Shown here in pieces: positions 1 through 9,346 of a stretch of 64,000 bases of DNA; positions within the stretch are counted from its first letter, which is position 1; each line of letters begins with the position of its first letter. The position numbers and the translations under genes are program-made. The notes below the pieces were generated by a model. That model did no database searches. It was not told the DNA's origin and saw only the letters and a list, made by a program, of their open reading frames with translations. This DNA is from Ectobius pallidus (Eukaryota; Arthropoda; Insecta; Blattodea; Ectobiidae). Where the stretch lies: the NCBI GenBank assembly GCA_964059195.1, contig CAXKWD010000002.1:48944923-49008922 (forward strand), written 5' to 3'.

Positions 1-104
1 GAAATCAATTTAAAAAAAAAAAAAACATATTCTGCATATCATAATTGCAGTCATAACTGATTAAAGAAAAACATACTGGCACTTTTTTACATCAGTTTAC
101 CTGA

Positions 105-462
105 TTTTATTATTATTGTTATTATTACTACTATTATTATCATCATCATCATCAACCTCATTATTATTGCATCTAATAGTTTACAGAATGTTTTTCTCCA
201 ACTTTTTCTTCTTAGCTACTTTTAATTAATTTTTTCCATTCCTTTGTATCATTTCATCTCTTAAATTCGTTTCCTTTATGTATTTTGTTTCTTGTCTTCT
301 TTTTTCGTTTCGTTTTGTTGTGTTGTTTGGTAGAACATTCTTACATTAATTTTTATTTTTTTCAGTGCTCGTGTTATTACTTCTATCATTGATATCACAA
401 TTATTACTATTATTATCATAAACATTATTATTATTATTATTATCATTATCATCATCATTCAT
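105..462. repeat. ATT/ATC microsatellite tracts
   Basis: Two interrupted trinucleotide tracts, at about 105-170 and 402-462, are built of TTA and ATC units separated by ordinary AT-rich sequence. Short open frames across them (Asn- or Ile-rich) only reflect the repeat. Confidence 0.85.
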
Positions 463-2044
463 ATACTCGCTATACCATTGAAAGCTTTGCAGATACGTGC
501 TAAATACCTGATACAACCATTGCAGCCTGCCTTTTGATAGAATATCATGATCAAAAGTTGAAAGACATAGAACTGACAGAGATTGCAAAATGCCTGGCTT
601 CCCCCTGGTGATATCAGTTCTGTATAAATGTGGAGATACAATTAAAAAGTATTGAATAGAAACACCAATACCATTTACATGATTACCACACGATACCCGG
701 CTTTCAGTCTTTTTGCCACTTTGCATCTGAGGAGAGAAAGATGGCCAATTGGGAATTCGAAATGAATGGCGAAAACATGAGCTGAATTCATAGCAGAATA
801 AAATGTAACCGATGTATGGCTTTTGAGGAGAAGGGGTAGTAGATTTTTTAAATAATATTTTATTGACAACGAGAAGGCTTGTATGTATGTACAGGGAAAG
901 TGTAGGGTTTTGCTGGGAGGAGGGAGTGTTATACCGCTATCCCCCGCATGACGTCCAAACCAGATTTTCAGAATCCATTGCAATATATTAATGACATAGT
1001 CTAGTTGAGTGTGGATAGGCAGCTTTGTGTAAAAATTACCTCTGATTGTACAAATACGGAATACAGAACAAATCCCTAACACTCTATACACGTGTACGTG
1101 ATTTTAAACCACCCCCTTCCCCCCCCCTCTCACATTGACAATACACGACTATTAAAACTGCCGAATTCCTACAACACACAAATTCAAACTTCCTCCTCCC
1201 TTCCCACTCATTTTAAACTATTGGTGGAAAAGCCTTTTTTACGCTGTATGCCTCTTCTGAAGTGTTGTAAAGTCAATTTTGGCATCGGTGTTCAAACAAG
1301 AGAGAGCCACTAAAGCCAGCTAATGTGAAAGATTATAGATTGTTTAAATTCCGATTGTTTTCGCCACATTGGAGTCATTTGAGATTTTTTTTGTTGATAT
1401 GTCAAACGTTTCATTTCTCCCTGTTGCTATATTTATGTATTCTTTTTTGTATCTCTTAATTCTTTCTGTATAGCCTAATGGTACTGTGTATGTATGTCAT
1501 TATTATCTAGGTTGTTTAAATTCCAATTTATTTTGCCATATTGGAATCATTTTTGTTTTTACTGACATTATCAAATATTCAGTTTAGTTTTCTCTTGTGC
1601 TTTATTTGTGTCTACTCTTTTCGCATATATTAACGGTTGAACTTGCTGTTTCGAATTCTGTGAATGTAGAATTTCTTGTAGTGACTCATGATCATAATAA
1701 AATTACAAAAAATGCAAATCAAACTCCATGTACAGTTCTCATGACGACAGTGTATTGTTGGCAGTGCTCACAGGTCAAGGCTTGTTTACTGATCTTTGTC
1801 ACATGTAGCTTAGGAAATAAATGATACGGGACTTTGGCAAATTAGAGAAGCTATCAATATAATTAATTGGTATAAATAAATAATGGAATCCACGAAAATA
1901 ATGCAGTCACATAACTTTCCCTTCCCTGGACAAAGAGAATACCATTTTCTCACTTCACGTTTTGATGTAAAATAAGATTTCGTATTGCAGTGGCAGCATT
2001 TTCAGTTGTTTCAATCTGAGTATGTGCCAATGAGTATGCCATAT
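463..2044. other. No recognised feature
   Basis: AT-rich sequence with no similarity I recognise. A 138-codon minus-strand frame (675-1091) has no domain, no supporting composition change and no splice context, so I do not call it a gene. A C-run lies near 1120. Confidence 0.6.
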
Positions 2045-2284
2045 CAGAAGTCGGTAAAAAATTCTATCCACTGATACGTTATTGGTAGCTGTAGGCTTTG
2101 TATTTTTAGTTGAGAATTATGGATGTTTATCATAGGCCCTAAGCATGTAAAAGGAGACAAAATAGGGTGGAATGTCAGTGTTAATAAATATAATATTTTA
2201 ATTATTTTTCTGTTAAATAAGTAATCAAACAAAACGTCTAGCAGTTGAGTAAATAATCGCGGGCGAAGCCGTGGGAACCTGCTA
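2045..2284 (-). mobile_element. End fragment of a dispersed element (CCCGCGGCTTCGCC type)
   Basis: Read on the minus strand it starts ACTAGCAGGTTCCCACGG, runs through CTTCGCCCGCG, then CTCAACTGCTAGACG and TTATTAACACTGACAT. The same order of motifs occurs on the plus strand at 18072-18190, so this is a dispersed repeat. GC-rich ends of this CGGCTTCGCC kind are common at the ends of arthropod transposable elements. I cannot name the family. No coding sequence is visible. Confidence 0.65.
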
Positions 2285-2374
2285 GTAACTTATATAGAAA
2301 TTAAAAGTTTGTTAACATAGACCTTTACCAACGTACCATAACAAAATACATAATTTATTTTTGTGCATATTATA

Positions 2375-2629
2375 ATGTCATATAATATTTCTGTTAGGAT
2401 ATAAAAATAAGCATTTTCAAGGTGAAATCTAGCTAATAAAAATCATTTAAAAATAGTACAATTTTGGAAAGTTAGAAAATCCCGTAAGAGCCCACAAGGA
2501 ATGTCATATAATATTTCTGTTAGGATATAAAAATAAGCATTTTCAAGGTGAACTCTAGCTAATAAAAATAATTTTTTAAAAATAGTACAATTTTGGAAAG
2601 TTAGAAAATCCCGTAAGAGCCCACAAGGA
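2375..2629. repeat. 126/129-bp tandem duplication
   Basis: Copy one (2375-2500) and copy two (2501-2629) both run from ATGTCATATAATATTTC to CCCGTAAGAGCCCACAAGGA. They differ by a few substitutions and a 3-bp A/T expansion, so the duplication is recent. No coding content. Confidence 0.92.
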
Positions 2630-3581
2630 AGGCCAAAATGGTCTCTTAAAGAATAACCATTTTAATAAAATAAGGAAAGCTACTTTGTCTATCCCTGGCC
2701 TACGTCACACCTGGCCACCTCACCTCCCATCAGCTGGATCACATCTCTAAATCATTGACGACCCTAACGCGGTGCCAGTTTTTCACCCCCACCCTTCCCT
2801 TCATATAGGCAGAACGTGATGATATAAATTAGAGGCAGCCCGAACGGGCGGGTATTCCACACTACACAGATCCTTGTTAATGATGCTCGGATTGGTGTAC
2901 TCTTCGTTTTGTGGCGATGGTGGTGGTGGGTGAATTTTGAAAATCAATTTATCACTCTACACCACCCCCCTACACACACTCCCTCATTTGAAAATCAGCC
3001 CTCTATGCTACACAGTGCTCTGGCTAACGAGTTTAGAGTGGTACAGTTTTATAGGCCCTCTACATTACTCAGATCATTACTATATAGGTAGTATCCCCTT
3101 CTCCGCCCAACCCCTATAAACAGAACACATACACGGGTATTCTCCGATGGAATTTTTTTTAGCCTTCCCTCCTCCTATCGATAGATACAGACGGGATAAA
3201 GCCCGTGTAGGCCTGTCACCGGGTTTGACTTTCACCAGGGACATAGAAAATGTTAGATGGCGTTTGATTTGATTTTCATTATCGATTTGATAACTTTTTA
3301 ATACATGTCTCGCTAACGAGTGCGCGAATTAGTGGCGGATCTGAAAGAGATTAATTTCAGAGTACCTTGAACCTGTTTTAAATGCGACAATCTGGACTTA
3401 ATTGCTTTATGTCATTGTCTTTCCCATTTGCTGTATTTAAATTTTGAGATTGTACCATCCATAAGTATCACCAGTAAGCTGGTATTTTAGCAGATATTTC
3501 TGACTTAAGAGTATTATTCATTTGTACGTGCTTTTTCCTTGATTTTTGACGTTTAAAAAAATATTATATGTAAGTTATATA
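2630..3581. other. No recognised feature; C-rich patches
   Basis: Unique-looking DNA with pyrimidine-rich patches (2690-2810, 2960-3120) and a short palindrome GCCCGAACGGGC near 2839. No gene, SINE or TIR found. Confidence 0.55.
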
Positions 3582-4156
3582 CGAGGGATGCAACATAAGT
3601 CAAGGCAACTAATTCTTTCCTGAAATTAAGGCGATGATAACACGAATGTAGCCTATGTCACGAGAGGATGTGGCATCTCTAGTAGTCTACATGGATACAT
3701 CATTTGGTAACATCTTGATGTACGGTTATACGAATTGAGGCGAAGGTAATTTAGTTGCGATAAGCTCCGCCATCTAGATTGGATATGACACGATGTGAAC
3801 AGCTGCTTACGTCAAAATAGTCGCTATCCGAGGAAGAAATGCCAGAAAATACCACAAGGAGTTGATGGAAGGCTTTGGGGAATAACGTCCATCCGTACCG
3901 AACTTTAAGGGATCATGGAGTGGATATGTGTGCTTTCATGTTTCCAACCAACGCAGTACATTAGAGTGGCACGATGTAGTCACATACGAATGTTTATGAG
4001 TGTAGGGTTCTTTCACTATCCTACATACCAAGAATGGGCATTATACATGGGCCTATATTCCGTACCCTGCCTTTCATTTGTAGGCCTACATGTCAAAATT
4101 TAAAATGGTCCCACGTTTTCAAAAGAAAAAAGCCATGACTTTTGCCCCATCCCTCG
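3582..4156 (+). mobile_element. Mariner-like relic with TIRs
   Basis: The left end is CGAGGGATGCAACATAAGTC and the right end is GACTTTTGCCCCATCCCTCG. They form imperfect inverted repeats of about 20 bp starting CGAGGG, the usual mariner terminus. TA precedes the left end; the right flank is TG, a decayed TA. Inside, near 3865-3900, a broken frame reads WKALGNNVHPYRT, resembling the ALG(N/D)N-PYRT stretch of one mariner transposase group. At 575 bp, against roughly 1.3 kb for a complete mariner, it is internally deleted and inactive. Confidence 0.75.
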
Positions 4157-4679
4157 TGTGTGTGTATATATATATATAATGATGTAAAAGATTATTTTTA
4201 AGATTGTTAGGTATCTATAAATTATTCTACTATGCAGGAGCAGTTAGGCAACGAATTGCTATTACTTCCATTGCCACTAGGCCTATGATTGGACATCAGC
4301 TGATGACCCTGACCTCAGCAGCTTCATTCCATTACAAACTTAGAACATCCTTGATTCAAAGCTTTTTCTTGATGGTTTGACATCTTATTCACGAGTGGTG
4401 GTGGATGTGTTGGTTAATCAGCCCCCAGGGCCAATAGGGTAGAGGAAATCATATTCATGCAAGTTAACGACTGCTGACGACTGATCTGGTTTTACAGTTT
4501 TACATGGAATAGTTAGTAGGCTAAATATTTTTAAATTATGACGATAGAAACATAATGACCGAACAAAGTGGAGTATAGGAATGTTATTTTTAAAAAGGAT
4601 ATAAAGTTAAAAGAAGTAACTTATAAACACATAGCACCCAAGACAAACTATGATGGCTATTTTTTTTAAACCTCCGATG
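4157..4679. other. No recognised feature; short GT/AT tract
   Basis: A GT/AT dinucleotide tract (4156-4180) follows the mariner end. The rest is unrecognised AT-rich DNA. Confidence 0.6.
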
Positions 4680-4831
4680 GTGCATAAAATGAAAACCACA
4701 GTGAAAATCAAAACTGTTTTATTTGCATCATTTAGGTACACCTTGTAACTACTTCTCTACATAATCTCGCTCCGATTGAGTAATTTTTCTTAGCGTGGTA
4801 CCAACTTTACTACACCCTCTTCATAGAAGCT
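4680..4831 (-). pseudogene. Mariner transposase C-terminal fragment
   Basis: On the minus strand, one frame reads SFYEEGVVKLVPR from about 4831. After a 1-base frameshift a second frame reads KITQSERDYVEK and stops at 4749-4751. The (F)Y-G-KL arrangement followed by DYVEK-stop is the typical C-terminus of insect mariner transposases. About 70 bp of 3' sequence follows. It abuts an oppositely oriented mariner fragment at about 4831, so the two pieces are rearranged, not one gene. Confidence 0.72.
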
Positions 4832-5116
4832 TGCCGCCAGCGTATTGAGAAGGGTCTTCAGTGCATTTTGTAAAGTTTTAAAATTCCTCGTTAATGTGGA
4901 AGCGTTGTCCTCCCAGATCTTTCTTCAGTTGGCGAAAAAGATGAAAGTAACGAGTTTTGAAATGATCGTGACAGGGGATGAAACGTGGATTCGTTACGAC
5001 AATCCAGAATCAAAAGAACAATCCAAACAATGGATGCACACAAATTTCCCGAACAAACCCAAGATCGCCTACCCTACCATTGTTATCCTCCTAGATACAA
5101 GCCCCATAATAGAAAA
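4832..5116 (+). pseudogene. Mariner transposase central fragment
   Basis: The plus-strand frame contains LSSQIFLQLAKK, then FEMIVTGDETWIRYDNPE and SKEQSKQWMH. TGDETW carries the first catalytic Asp of the mariner DD34D triad and is diagnostic. The frame then drifts into TNFPNKPK and loses similarity, with no second or third catalytic Asp. It ends where the TTAA-flanked MITE begins at 5117. It is a truncated remnant without an identifiable start or DNA-binding domain. Confidence 0.9.
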
Positions 5117-5370
5117 TTAACCTTTTCGCTGCTACTGACGTATGAATTCGTCACCGCAAAGAATTGGATAAAAGCAGAATTATTAGATTAATAAAATAAT
5201 AATTTATGTTAAAATATGAGGATTTATATTCTTATGTTAGGATTGTTATTTGTAGAAACCAGCTATTGCACTGATATTTTTCGTATTGATTTCGAACTTA
5301 TAATTCGCTGATGCTTTCACATGATGATTGCTTATATTAGTACGGAAATTCAGCTCTGAAAGGGATAATA
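5117..5370 (+). mobile_element. TTAA-flanked MITE, piggyBac-like (copy 1)
   Basis: It begins TTAACCTTTTCGCTGCTACT and ends CTGAAAGGGATAA, giving short inverted ends CC(C/T)TTTC / GAAAGGG next to TTAA (the right copy decayed to ATAA). Related copies lie at 16824-17054 (minus), 21780-22012, 40604-40690 (minus, partial) and 58703-58953. TTAA target sites with CCC-type termini are typical of the piggyBac superfamily. No transposase is present, so it is non-autonomous. Confidence 0.75.
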
Positions 5371-5675
5371 CTTATAAGTTTGGGGCACATTAATATGACC
5401 TAAAAAATAGGATATATGCATTAGAGATGGGAATCTGTTACTTTTTTTGGAACAGTTACGTTACTGTTACAGTTACACGAAAGTAACTGTTATTTATAAC
5501 CGTTACCTGTTACTTTTCTTGAATATTACGTAGTTAATCGCCAGATCACTTCCCACTTGTAGGGGAATGCCCTTTATCTCCCCCCCCCATAACGGTTATG
5601 GACGTAGCCAAGGCTGGGGCTCTAGGGAGGGACCCCCCCGAAATAAAAAACAGTTGTAAAATTTAGCTTTCAATT

Positions 5676-6126
5676 AGGGATGATAATCGATAGTTAAAAT
5701 ATCGAGGTTAAAATCGGAGAAAACCATCGATATGACGATAATATCGGCCTGAAAACATCGATGTATTTGGACAAAAAACATCGATGTATATTTAAAAAAG
5801 GCCATGGTATCAGAAAATTAGGCAAAATTCATAAATAAACAGAAGTATTTCCATGAAAACAATCGATGTAAAAAATCAATGTTTTGGGAAATTAAACTCC
5901 TGTAAATAAAATTATATCGTAGAACCAAGGTAGCCTATTAATCTTCTTTTTGTTGCAAAAACATCCATGTCGGGGAGAAACATCGATGTAGCAAATACAT
6001 CAGTTGTTTTCCATCGATGTAAAAAACATCGATTATCGTCATGAAAATAAACTTTCGATGTAGCAAATACATCAGTTGTTTTCCATCGATGTAAAAAACA
6101 TCGATTATCGTCATGAAAATAAACTT
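5676..6126 (+). repeat. hAT-like fragment with CATCGATG repeats and 72-bp duplication
   Basis: It starts TAGGGATGATAATCGATAG, which looks like a hAT-type terminus, and contains many ATCGAT/CATCGATGT motifs. A 72-bp unit starting TCGATGTAGCAAATACATC is tandemly duplicated at 5983-6054 and 6055-6126 with essentially no differences. No matching right terminus was found, so it is probably truncated by the adjoining array. Confidence 0.6.
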
Positions 6127-7135
6127 TTTGGAATTTTCCTGTGGTTTACAGCCTAAAAGATATAAGTATACCAAATTTCTAGTTTCTAGCTCATCTGGAA
6201 GTGGGCAAGCATTCATGTCAGTGAGCGAGCCCTTTTTTCGGGGGTTTTTAGGGCTAAAAATATAAAAACTACTTTTTGGAATTTTCCTGTGGTTTACAGC
6301 CTAAAAGTTATATGTGTACCAAATTTAAAGTTTCTAGCTGTAATGTCAGTGAGCGAGCCCTTTTTCGGGGGTTATAGTGCTAAAAATTAAAAAAAAAAGA
6401 CTTTTTTTGTAATTTTCCTATGGTTTACAGCCTAAAAGCTATATGTGTACCAAATTTAAAGTTTCTAGCTCATCTGGAAGTGGGCAAACAGTAATGTCAG
6501 TGAGCGAGCCCTTTTTCGAGGGTTATAGGGCTAAACATTTTTAAAAATTACTTTTTTGGAATTTTCCTATGGTTTACAGCCTAAAAGCTACATGTGTACC
6601 AAATTTCAAGTTTCTAGCTCTTCTGGAAGTGAGCAAACAGTAATGTCAGTGAGCGAGGCCTTTTTCGGGAGTTTTTAGAGCCAAAAATAAAAAAAAACAC
6701 TTTTTGGAATTTTCCTGTGGTTTACAGCTTAATAACTATATGTGTACCAAATTTCAAGTTTCTAGCTCATCTCGAAGTGAGCGAGCCCTTTTTCGGAGGT
6801 TTTTAGGGCTAAAAATTAAAAAAATTACTTTTTGAAATTTTCCTGTGGTTTAGAGCCAAAAAGCTATATGTGTACCAAATTTAAAGTTTCTAGCTCATCT
6901 GGAAGTGGGCAAATGTTAATGTGAGTGAGCGAACCCTTACTCGGGGGTTTTAGGGCTAAAAATTAAAAAAAAAACTTTTTGGAATTTTCCTGTGGTTTAC
7001 AGCCTAAAAGCTATATGTGTACCAAATTTCAAGTTTCTAGCTCATCTGGAAGTGGACAAACATTAATGTCAGTGAGTCAGTCAGTCAGTCAGTCAGTCAG
7101 CCGTGTGGCTTTATATTATAGGGATTTTATTAGTA
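6124..7135 (+). repeat. Seven-unit tandem array (about 148 bp) ending in TCAG repeats
   Basis: Units begin CTTTTTGGAATTTTCC at about 6124, 6272, 6401, 6551, 6700, 6828 and 6975. Spacings are about 148 bp, except two units near 128 bp that lack about 20 bp around TCTGGAAGTGGGCAAAC. Each unit contains TGGTTTACAGCC, GTGTACCAAATTT, GTTTCTAGCTC, AGTGAGCGAGCCC and TTTTCGGGGGTTTT. The last unit passes into TCAG repeats and GTGTGGCTTTATATTATAGGG. The TCAG-rich terminus resembles 3' ends of arthropod retroelements; that link is inference. Confidence 0.88.
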
Positions 7136-7349
7136 GTAGTAAAATTATCAATATTATTTCGAATAATTTACTACAGTTATTGAATTCATATTTCACGCTA
7201 TATACCCACATTCTAAGTTTAAATTATCCAGTAAAGGCAATATCGTATTTTGATAAATTTTTAAGTGGTATGTAAAGCAAGAAATATATATGAGATCAGA
7301 CAGCATGAATTCTATGCATGAACTCTTTACGCCCATTAATAATTAAGAA

Positions 7350-7490
7350 AATAACTTTTTAAATTTATTTTTATTTTTTGTTATTTTTTATTCTTATTTT
7401 TTTTTGTTATTTTTTTATTATTTTTTTTTTTATTATTTTAATTTTTTAATTTTTTATTATTTTTATTTTTTAAATTATTTTTGTTTTTCA
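7350..7490. repeat. T-rich low-complexity tract
   Basis: Runs of T interrupted by single A or TTA, inside the composite hAT-like element, between the long array and the GTAAC-rich part. Confidence 0.85.
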
Positions 7491-7567
7491 AATATTGGAA
7501 GTAACAGATGTAACGAAAGGCGAAAGTCACGGATAAAACACTTGTAACAGAAATATTAGAATTAACT

Positions 7568-7805
7568 GTAACAGGTCAGAGTAACTGGAGCAGGTGGAAA
7601 TAACAGTAACAGGTCAGAGTAACTGGAGCAGGTGGAAATAACAGTAACGGGTCCGAGTAACTGGAGCAGGCGAGAGTAACAGTAACAGGTCAGAATAACT
7701 GGAGCAGGTGGAAATAACAGTAACGGGTCCGTGTAACTGGAGCAGGTGGAAATAACAGTAACGGGTCCGTGTAACTGGAGCAGGTGAAAATAATGTAACG
7801 GGTGT
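7568..7805. repeat. 38-bp tandem array, GTAAC-rich
   Basis: Six units start GTAAC at 7568, 7606, 7644, 7682, 7720 and 7758, with a partial unit at 7795. The typical unit reads GTAACAGGTCAGAGTAACTG followed by GAGCAGGTGGAAATAACA. Two sub-variants (ACAGGTCAG and ACGGGTCCG) alternate imperfectly. The GTAAC motif matches the subterminal sequence of the surrounding hAT-like element, so the array probably belongs to that element. Confidence 0.9.
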
Positions 7806-8029
7806 AACTCTCGACACGTTACTTTGTTCCAGACCAGTTACATTCGCTCGACACCGACAAATTTCTCAACGCAACTAATAATAACAATAATAATAAGTAT
7901 ATAAATGAAATAAAAATAAAAACAAAAAATAAAAGTATTAAAAAAACCCTGAGAAAAAGGAGAGCTGCTGAGAAATTTGGAGAAACTATACAGAATTCTT
8001 ATATATTTATATATCTTTACACGCTAGCG

Positions 8030-8420
8030 GCCGTAATTTTGAAGATATTTGAACCAAATTTTATTATGTTATTTCTAGGCCCAATAGTTAATGAGCAAAA
8101 TTGGCCCAAGTGGGGGGGGGGTCGTGGGAGGGAGTTGAAATTTTGAAAAAATTATATCTCGGCCGCTATGAAGTATAGAGAGAAACTTTGTTGGAATAAA
8201 TTAGAGTACTCCCTATGGAGTTCACAGTGACAGTAACGATTCGGGGGTTTTAGGGGTACGAGTAGGGGTGGGGATGGAAATTCGAAATTTTTGAAACCAC
8301 GTCTTGTGGGGTATCGTTGAAAAGCTCTTGATGAGTACTCTACAAATCAATACCTAGTTTCTCGATAGCTCTCATATAAGGCGAGATTTGAATGTTTTAA
8401 AAAAGTGCTCTTTCCTCTTT
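8030..8420 (+). repeat. Probable degenerate transposable-element sequence
   Basis: Sequence with GGCCG-TATGAAG and TATATCTCGGCCGC motifs, GGGG runs and a repeated TTTGAACCAAA-like pattern. It lies between the 38-bp array and the SINE, inside the composite element. No coding frame and no firm family. Confidence 0.3.
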
Positions 8421-8651
8421 TTTTGCAGTTATTATTGCGGGTTTATCATGCCAAGGGTAAAGATGAAGAGAACTGCGCAGTGACAATAAATTAAACCAAA
8501 AGCACTTCGAAATCTACCTCAGCCTGTAGGCCTGCCTAAAGGGATTTTATTTCACTTCACACAAATGCAATTAATAGGAAATGATCAATCTCCGCCATTT
8601 CATGCAGATGTCTAAACTTAAATAGATGAATTTTCGCTTCTCATTGTAATG

Positions 8652-8935
8652 ATTGCTCGATGGCGTAGTGGGTAAGATGAAGGGCTAATATGCTAGCGGT
8701 CCCGTGTTCGGATCTCCTTGCAGTGGCGGACGCAGAGGGGGGGATTGGGGGGATAGATCCCCCCCCCGAAATTTGAAAAAAAAAAGCTATATATGCACTC
8801 TAAGTGGCCAGTTTTATAAACTAATTGTATAATATATAAGTTAATTATTTTTTTTAGTATTCAAATCCCCCCCCGAAAAAAAATTCTGCGTCCGCCACTG
8901 TCTCCTTGGGTCGAAAATTAAAAGGATAGGAATAG
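8652..8935 (+). mobile_element. tRNA-derived SINE interrupted by a MITE
   Basis: An A-box-like TGGCGTAGTGGGTAAG (8661-8676) and a B-box-like GTCCCGTGTTCGGATC form a tRNA-type pol III promoter. The SINE body then continues after 8908 as GGTCGAAAATTAAAAGG, because a 180-bp MITE sits at 8721-8900. The boundaries are approximate. It is distinct from the other SINE families in this window. Confidence 0.6.
8721..8900. mobile_element. 180-bp hAT-like MITE with perfect target duplication
   Basis: The 16-bp inverted ends CAGTGGCGGACGCAGA match exactly on both sides, with G and C runs just inside them. The flanking 8-bp repeats TCTCCTTG (8713-8720 and 8901-8908) are identical. CAG-type ends and 8-bp duplications fit hAT. 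It is too short to encode anything and is inserted in the SINE at 8652-8935. Confidence 0.92.
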
Positions 8936-9029
8936 ATAGGTAGGGTAAAGGAGAAAACGGATTGAATAGTAGGAAAGGGTAAAGAAGTGGTGAAAGGGGG
9001 GGAGTCAGAATTTCCAATACTGCTAGTAG

Positions 9030-9215
9030 TTCCACCATTCACATCTAGATCTCTCGAGTGGGAAGAGCTAAAGGGACGACCTGTTTTTCCCTCGTTTTTT
9101 AATAAAAAATCCCGGGGGAGGACCCCCATTTTTTGGATTTCCAAATAATAGCAAACTTTCGTCTGTGTCGGTCCCTCCTTTCAGTATTTTCTGGTTCCGC
9201 CTTTGGTTGAGACGA
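9030..9215 (-). repeat. Possible further element fragment
   Basis: On the minus strand this reads GGCGGAACCAGAAAATACTG then AAAGGAGGGACCGAC, followed by C- and G-rich runs. Composition resembles the GGCGGA-type MITE ends nearby, but no second terminus or target duplication was found. Confidence 0.3.
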
Positions 9216-9346
9216 AAATAAGATATCCTAGGAGGAGCTTTGGTAACCGTTACTTTTGATTTTTTGTAACAGGTCGTTACCGTTACATACATGTAACAGT
9301 TACAAAGTAACAGTTACAAGAAATATTCCCCAACTCTAATATGCAT

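Larger units (their letters stand above)
5422..9338. mobile_element. Composite hAT-like element with 8-bp target duplication
   Basis: The left end is TAGAGATGGGAATCTGTTAC and the right end is ATTCCCCAACTCTA, imperfect inverted repeats. Both sides are flanked by a perfect 8-bp direct repeat ATATGCAT (5414-5421 and 9339-9346). An 8-bp duplication and TAG-type termini fit hAT elements. GTAAC-rich subterminal sequence lies inside both ends (5435-5515 and 9240-9325) and again at 7500-7850. The 3,917 bp contain no transposase. I infer a shorter GTAAC-rich MITE enlarged by later insertions, listed separately. Confidence 0.82.

Noticed and set aside
675..1091. 138-codon open frame on the minus strand
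   Set aside because: No domain, codon pattern or splice context. The length is unremarkable for chance among so many frames.
2839..2850. Palindrome GCCCGAACGGGC as a binding site
   Set aside because: It is a single short palindrome with no second copy or nearby gene to give it meaning.
5938..6216. 92-codon frame with an internal repeated peptide
   Set aside because: The repeat reflects the 72-bp DNA duplication inside a non-coding element.
6124..7135. CRISPR-like repeat array
   Set aside because: The units are contiguous, about 148 bp long and have no unique spacers. The window is eukaryotic.
6979..7275. 98-codon frame with SVSQ repeats
   Set aside because: It translates the last array unit and the TCAG tract.
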